Source of the DNA: an uncultured Oscillibacter sp.
GTDB taxonomy: Bacteria > Bacillota > Clostridia > Oscillospirales > Oscillospiraceae
Reading direction: 5' to 3'
Length of the DNA: 9,298 nt
NCBI GenBank assembly: GCA_948435975.1
Contig: CAOJHG010000051.1
Span: 1 to 9,298 of the forward strand
Shown here: positions 6,940-9,298 of the stretch, one piece after another
Position numbering within the stretch: the first letter of the stretch is position 1
Layout of the letters: the number at the start of each line of letters is the position of its first letter
Notes under the pieces: model-generated
What the model was told of the DNA's origin: nothing
Seen by the model: only the letters and a program-made list of their open reading frames with translations
Database searches by the model: none
Translations under genes and position numbers: made by a program

Positions 6940-7449
6940 GTGCGGACAAAGAAGCTTACCGCTTGCGGACTGCTGACGGCTGTGGCGCTGGCTCTCAGCT
7001 ATCTGGAGAATTTTTTCCCCCTTGCTTTGGCAATCCCCATCCCGGGAATCAAGCTGGGCCTGGCCAATATTGTCACCGTGTTCGCGCTTTATGCCATGGG
7101 CGCGGGGCCTGCCTTTCTGGTGCTGGCCGCCCGCTGTCTTCTGGGCGCTGTGTTCGCAGGCAATATGAACGCACTTCTTTTCTCCCTTTTGGGGGGATTC
7201 TCCGCGATGCTCGTCATGACCGCGCTTTCCCGGCTGCGGGGACTGTCTCTCTACGGCGTCTCGATTGGAGGCGCGGCGGCCCATAGCTGCGGACAAATTG
7301 CGGCGGCCCTGCTGACCTTGGGCAGTACGGCTCCCATGTATTATTTGCCGGTCTTGCTGGCGGTATCCCTGTTTACCGGCAGCTTGACTGGACTGGTATC
7401 CGCCTGTCTCTTTCGGGGGCTGGTGCATGTGGATTTATGGAAAGGGTGA
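6940..7449 (+). CDS. Gx transporter family protein (Hpre_diP_synt_I type)
   Basis: Membrane protein of the family called heptaprenyl diphosphate synthase component I or Gx transporter. The synthase name is historical; the fold looks more like a small-molecule transporter or an ECF S-component, and the substrate is not established. The 169-residue protein has about five hydrophobic segments and the signature IPIPGIKLGLANIVT (32-46) after YLENFFP, followed by a Gly/Ala-rich segment near AGNMNALLFSLLGG. GTG 6940 is the start: AAAGGGGG (6925-6932) is seven bases upstream, and the family begins with a short basic stretch such as RTKKL. It lies 20 bases after the NusG-domain-II gene and 5 bases before the AAA+ gene. 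No prenyl synthase partner gene is in the window. Confidence 0.9.
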   Translation: MRTKKLTACGLLTAVALALSYLENFFPLALAIPIPGIKLGLANIVTVFALYAMGAGPAFLVLAARCLLGAVFAGNMNALLFSLLGGFSAMLVMTALSRLRGLSLYGVSIGGAAAHSCGQIAAALLTLGSTAPMYYLPVLLAVSLFTGSLTGLVSACLFRGLVHVDLWKG

Positions 7450-7454
7450 CAGAG

Positions 7455-8483
7455 ATGGATAAAAAGGACCGAAAAGACGAAATCATTCTCCAACAGCTTG
7501 AAGTCATTCAAACGCTGACGGAACACAATTTGAAACGCATGGGCGCGGATTTCTGGGGAACGCCCCCCGCGCCCGCCGCCCCGGAGCCGGACGCAAAGGC
7601 CCCCGGCGTATCTCCCGCGCCCTCTGCCGGGAAAGGAACAGAGACTGCCAAGCCGGAGGAGGAAGCGCCGCCTTTGGAGAAGATGGAGGACCTACAGGCA
7701 GAGCTGGATGGCTACATTGGACTGGAAGCGGTGAAAAAGGAGGTCCGGAATCTCATCAACCTGGTGACGGTCCACCAACTGCGGGAAAAGAATGGGCTTC
7801 CGTCTGGAGGACTGTCTCTGCACATGGTTTTCTCTGGAAATCCCGGTACCGGAAAGACCACCATTGCCCGGCTGATGGCCCGGATTTATCACGCGCTGGG
7901 CATCCTCTCCAAGGGACAGTTGGTGGAGGTGGACCGGAGCGGACTGGTGGCGGGATATGTGGGCCAGACCGCCATCAAAACCGGCAAGGTTGTGGAAAAG
8001 GCTCTGGGCGGCGTGCTGTTCATTGACGAGGCCTACTCCCTGAACGGCAGATCCGAAAACGATTTTGGGCAGGAGGCTATTGACACGCTGCTGAAAGCCA
8101 TGGAGGATCACCGGAAGGATCTGGTCGTGATTGCGGCGGGCTATGATGGGCTGATGGATGATTTTGTCCATTCAAATCCCGGCTTGGAATCCCGGTTTAA
8201 CCGCTTCCTGCATTTCGAGGATTACAGCCCGGACCAGCTCATGGAGATTTTCCGGATGCAGTGCGAAAAAAGCCGCTATACCCTGGCAGATGACGCAGAA
8301 GAGGCGGTCCGGGAGCTGCTGGAGCGGGAGAGCCGGGATCAGGTTTCCTTTGGCAATGCCCGGGGGGTGCGGAACCTGTTTGAGCGGATTTTGGTGGTTC
8401 AGGCAAACCGCCTGGCAGGTCTGGAGGCCGTCACGAAGGAAGACCTGATGCTGCTGGCGGCGGAGGATATCCAAGGCGTATAG
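7455..8483 (+). CDS. CbbX/SpoVK-like AAA+ ATPase
   Basis: Cytoplasmic AAA+ ATPase of the CbbX/CfxQ/SpoVK family, which remodel protein complexes. The 342-residue protein has a charged N-terminal helix (about 1-30), a Pro/Ala-rich linker (about 36-73), then one AAA+ module. That module shows Walker A GNPGTGKTT (128-136), pore loop GLVAGYVGQTA (163-173), Walker B GVLFIDEAYSL (186-196), sensor-1 VIAAGY (225-230), arginine-finger region NPGLESRFNR (241-250) and sensor-2 GNARGVRNLFE (300-310). All key residues are present, so it should be active. ATG 7455 is preferred over ATG 7437 because AAAGGG (7441-7446) lies eight bases upstream. It is the last gene of the apbE operon, five bases after the Gx-transporter stop. 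No Rubisco genes are near, so a CbbX role is unlikely; a sporulation role is possible but not shown. Confidence 0.92.
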   Translation: MDKKDRKDEIILQQLEVIQTLTEHNLKRMGADFWGTPPAPAAPEPDAKAPGVSPAPSAGKGTETAKPEEEAPPLEKMEDLQAELDGYIGLEAVKKEVRNLINLVTVHQLREKNGLPSGGLSLHMVFSGNPGTGKTTIARLMARIYHALGILSKGQLVEVDRSGLVAGYVGQTAIKTGKVVEKALGGVLFIDEAYSLNGRSENDFGQEAIDTLLKAMEDHRKDLVVIAAGYDGLMDDFVHSNPGLESRFNRFLHFEDYSPDQLMEIFRMQCEKSRYTLADDAEEAVRELLERESRDQVSFGNARGVRNLFERILVVQANRLAGLEAVTKEDLMLLAAEDIQGV

Positions 8484-8485
8484 CA

Positions 8486-8508
8486 GCAAAATAGAAGTGA
8501 CATTTTGC
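8486..8508 (+). promoter_or_regulatory. Perfect dyad overlapping the -35 box, possible operator
   Basis: GCAAAAT (8486-8492) and ATTTTGC (8502-8508) form a perfect 7-bp inverted repeat around nine bases, with an outer C8484/G8510 match. It starts three bases after the AAA+ gene stop and covers the -35 box (8497-8502) of the next gene's predicted promoter. No T-run follows, which argues against a terminator. A regulator binding here would block that promoter; no regulator gene is in the window. Confidence 0.4.
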
Positions 8509-8525
8509 GGAAAAAGTGCTATTCT
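8497..8525 (+). promoter_or_regulatory. Probable promoter for the 178-residue membrane protein gene
   Basis: GTGACA (8497-8502, five of six matches to consensus) and TATTCT (8520-8525, four of six) are spaced 17 bases apart. Transcription would start near 8532, just before the strong AGGAGG ribosome site at 8542-8547. The -10 box is weak, so read-through from the apbE operon is also possible because no terminator is seen between. Confidence 0.5.
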
Positions 8526-8554
8526 AAAACTAGGAATAACCAGGAGGGGTGAAG

Positions 8555-9091
8555 ATGAAAACGGCAAGGCTTTTTTTCGTTGGAATGTATCTTCATCTGG
8601 CGCTGAGCATCGTTACGCATATTGGGTTCCTGGTCCTGGACGGGAATACCAATGAATGGAGCCGGAGGATGCTGGCCTGTGTCTATCTGCTGGAGGCCGT
8701 CCTGGCGGCGCTGGCCGGCTGGATCTGCGTGGTTATGGGCGTTGTCGCCAGCGGCCAAAGGCATATGGGGCGGCTGGTCATGGGCTGGCGGCTGCTCAAG
8801 CTGAAAACCATCCCCTTTTATGTCCTCAATTTTCTTTGGAGCGCGGCCGTCTGGGGAGTTTTTATCATCACGCGGCAGAGCGTACCAATCCCGCTGCTGG
8901 CGGTTCCCTTGGGCCTGACCTGCCTCTTTGTCTTTCAGAGCGGCTGCCTGGGGATCTCGCTGGTACATACGATGCGGCGGCATGGAGACGGCCCCTCTGC
9001 CCTGCATTACCTGGGCCAGATCCTTCCCTTGGCGGACATTGTCAGCACGCTGTTTCTGCTGCGGGTCCTGCATGTGGACAATATCAACTGA
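8555..9091 (+). CDS. Small integral membrane protein of unknown function
   Basis: I do not recognise the family. The 178-residue protein starts with a short basic stretch and shows about five hydrophobic segments, near residues 6-28, 39-63, 85-104, 111-132 and 150-168. A charged loop with RHMGRLVMGWRLLKLK sits around 67-82, and HTMRRHGDGPSAL sits around 136-148. No catalytic or metal motif is evident. ATG 8555 is chosen because AGGAGG (8542-8547) lies seven bases upstream; the in-frame GTG at 8549 overlaps that site. The next gene begins 15 bases after its stop with its own good ribosome site, so the two are likely co-transcribed. Confidence 0.82.
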   Translation: MKTARLFFVGMYLHLALSIVTHIGFLVLDGNTNEWSRRMLACVYLLEAVLAALAGWICVVMGVVASGQRHMGRLVMGWRLLKLKTIPFYVLNFLWSAAVWGVFIITRQSVPIPLLAVPLGLTCLFVFQSGCLGISLVHTMRRHGDGPSALHYLGQILPLADIVSTLFLLRVLHVDNIN

Positions 9092-9106
9092 CCGGAGGAA
9101 CCATCC

Positions 9107-9298
9107 ATGCGAATGCTTACAAAACGCTTGCTCTGCGGATTCCTGGCGCTGGCCCTGCTGACGGCCTCCGCTGCCGCCGCTTACTATCCTGATAAGGAGC
9201 ATCTGGCCGTGGACTATGCCAGTATGCCCTTGGACGGTTTCGACGAGGCCGCCCTCTGCGCCGCACTGGAGACGCTGGAGGACCTTCATGATTCCGGT
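9107..9298 (+). CDS. Secreted protein, 3' end cut by the window edge
   Basis: An open frame runs from ATG 9107 to the end of the window (64 codons) without a stop. CGGAGGA (9093-9099) provides a strong ribosome site seven bases upstream. The product begins with basic MRMLTKR, a hydrophobic core, and an ASAAAAY stretch (about 20-26) that suits signal peptidase I cleavage; there is no lipobox cysteine. The mature part starts YYPDKEHLAVDYASMPLDGF and continues acidic. The early DYASMP block faintly recalls the N terminus of secreted M3-type oligopeptidases, but the HEXXH region would lie outside the window, so this is only a guess. It follows the small membrane protein by 15 bases. Confidence 0.75.
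   Translation, partial: MRMLTKRLLCGFLALALLTASAAAAYYPDKEHLAVDYASMPLDGFDEAALCAALETLEDLHDSG

Noticed and set aside
7455..8483. Possible Rubisco activase CbbX
   Set aside because: The AAA+ motifs fit CbbX, but they fit SpoVK-like proteins equally well, and no Rubisco or carbon-fixation gene is nearby.
8656..9192. Plus-strand open frame of 178 codons in another frame over the membrane protein
   Set aside because: It lacks a ribosome site and has shadow composition, while the overlapping gene at 8555 has a good start and coherent helices.
8519..9289. Minus-strand open frame of 256 codons opposite the small membrane protein
   Set aside because: The product is Gln/His/Gly-rich shadow sequence. The plus-strand genes have strong ribosome sites and sensible membrane or signal segments.

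Overview
The window is a GC-rich chromosomal segment that looks like a gut-type Clostridia genome of the Oscillospiraceae (Flavonifractor / Intestinimonas / Oscillibacter-like) kind. The evidence is the small SRP RNA followed by dnaX and ebfC, which is the Firmicutes core order. Strong GGAGG-type ribosome sites, lipoprotein signals, and a cluster of ApbE, NusG-domain-II and Gx-transporter genes typical of anaerobic Clostridia also support it. The genus is inference. I see no phage, insertion sequence, CRISPR array or tRNA.

Layout. Bases 1-91 hold the 3' part of the SRP RNA gene (ffs), whose closing stem and T-run act as its terminator. Then come dnaX (225-2060) and ebfC (2090-2458). recR, which usually follows in Firmicutes, is absent; instead there is an intergenic inverted repeat with a duplicated arm (2490-2548), and then a DUF4127-family lipoprotein gene (2565-4343) ending in a clear rho-independent terminator. 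A convergent minus-strand gene (4403-5155) encodes an eight-helix membrane protein of unknown function. It has its own sigma-A-type promoter and a leader of about 150 nt with a strong hairpin.

A second, divergent sigma-A-type promoter (5393-5421) starts a tight four-gene operon: apbE lipoprotein (5458-6534), a membrane-anchored NusG-domain-II protein (6512-6919, overlapping apbE by 23 nt), a Gx-transporter / Hpre_diP_synt_I-type membrane protein (6940-7449), and a CbbX/SpoVK-like AAA+ ATPase (7455-8483). The first three form a recurring module for extracytoplasmic flavin and quinone redox chemistry (protein flavinylation, Rnf or extracellular electron transfer). The AAA+ ATPase is the unexpected partner. 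A further promoter, overlapped by a perfect dyad, precedes a small unknown membrane protein (8555-9091). A secreted protein (9107 to the edge) follows and is cut by the window end.

Most genes are ordinary core or accessory genes. The points most worth a second look are the redox module joined to an AAA+ ATPase, the two structured leaders (2490-2557 and 5156-5306), the operator-like dyad at 8486-8508, and the replacement of recR.
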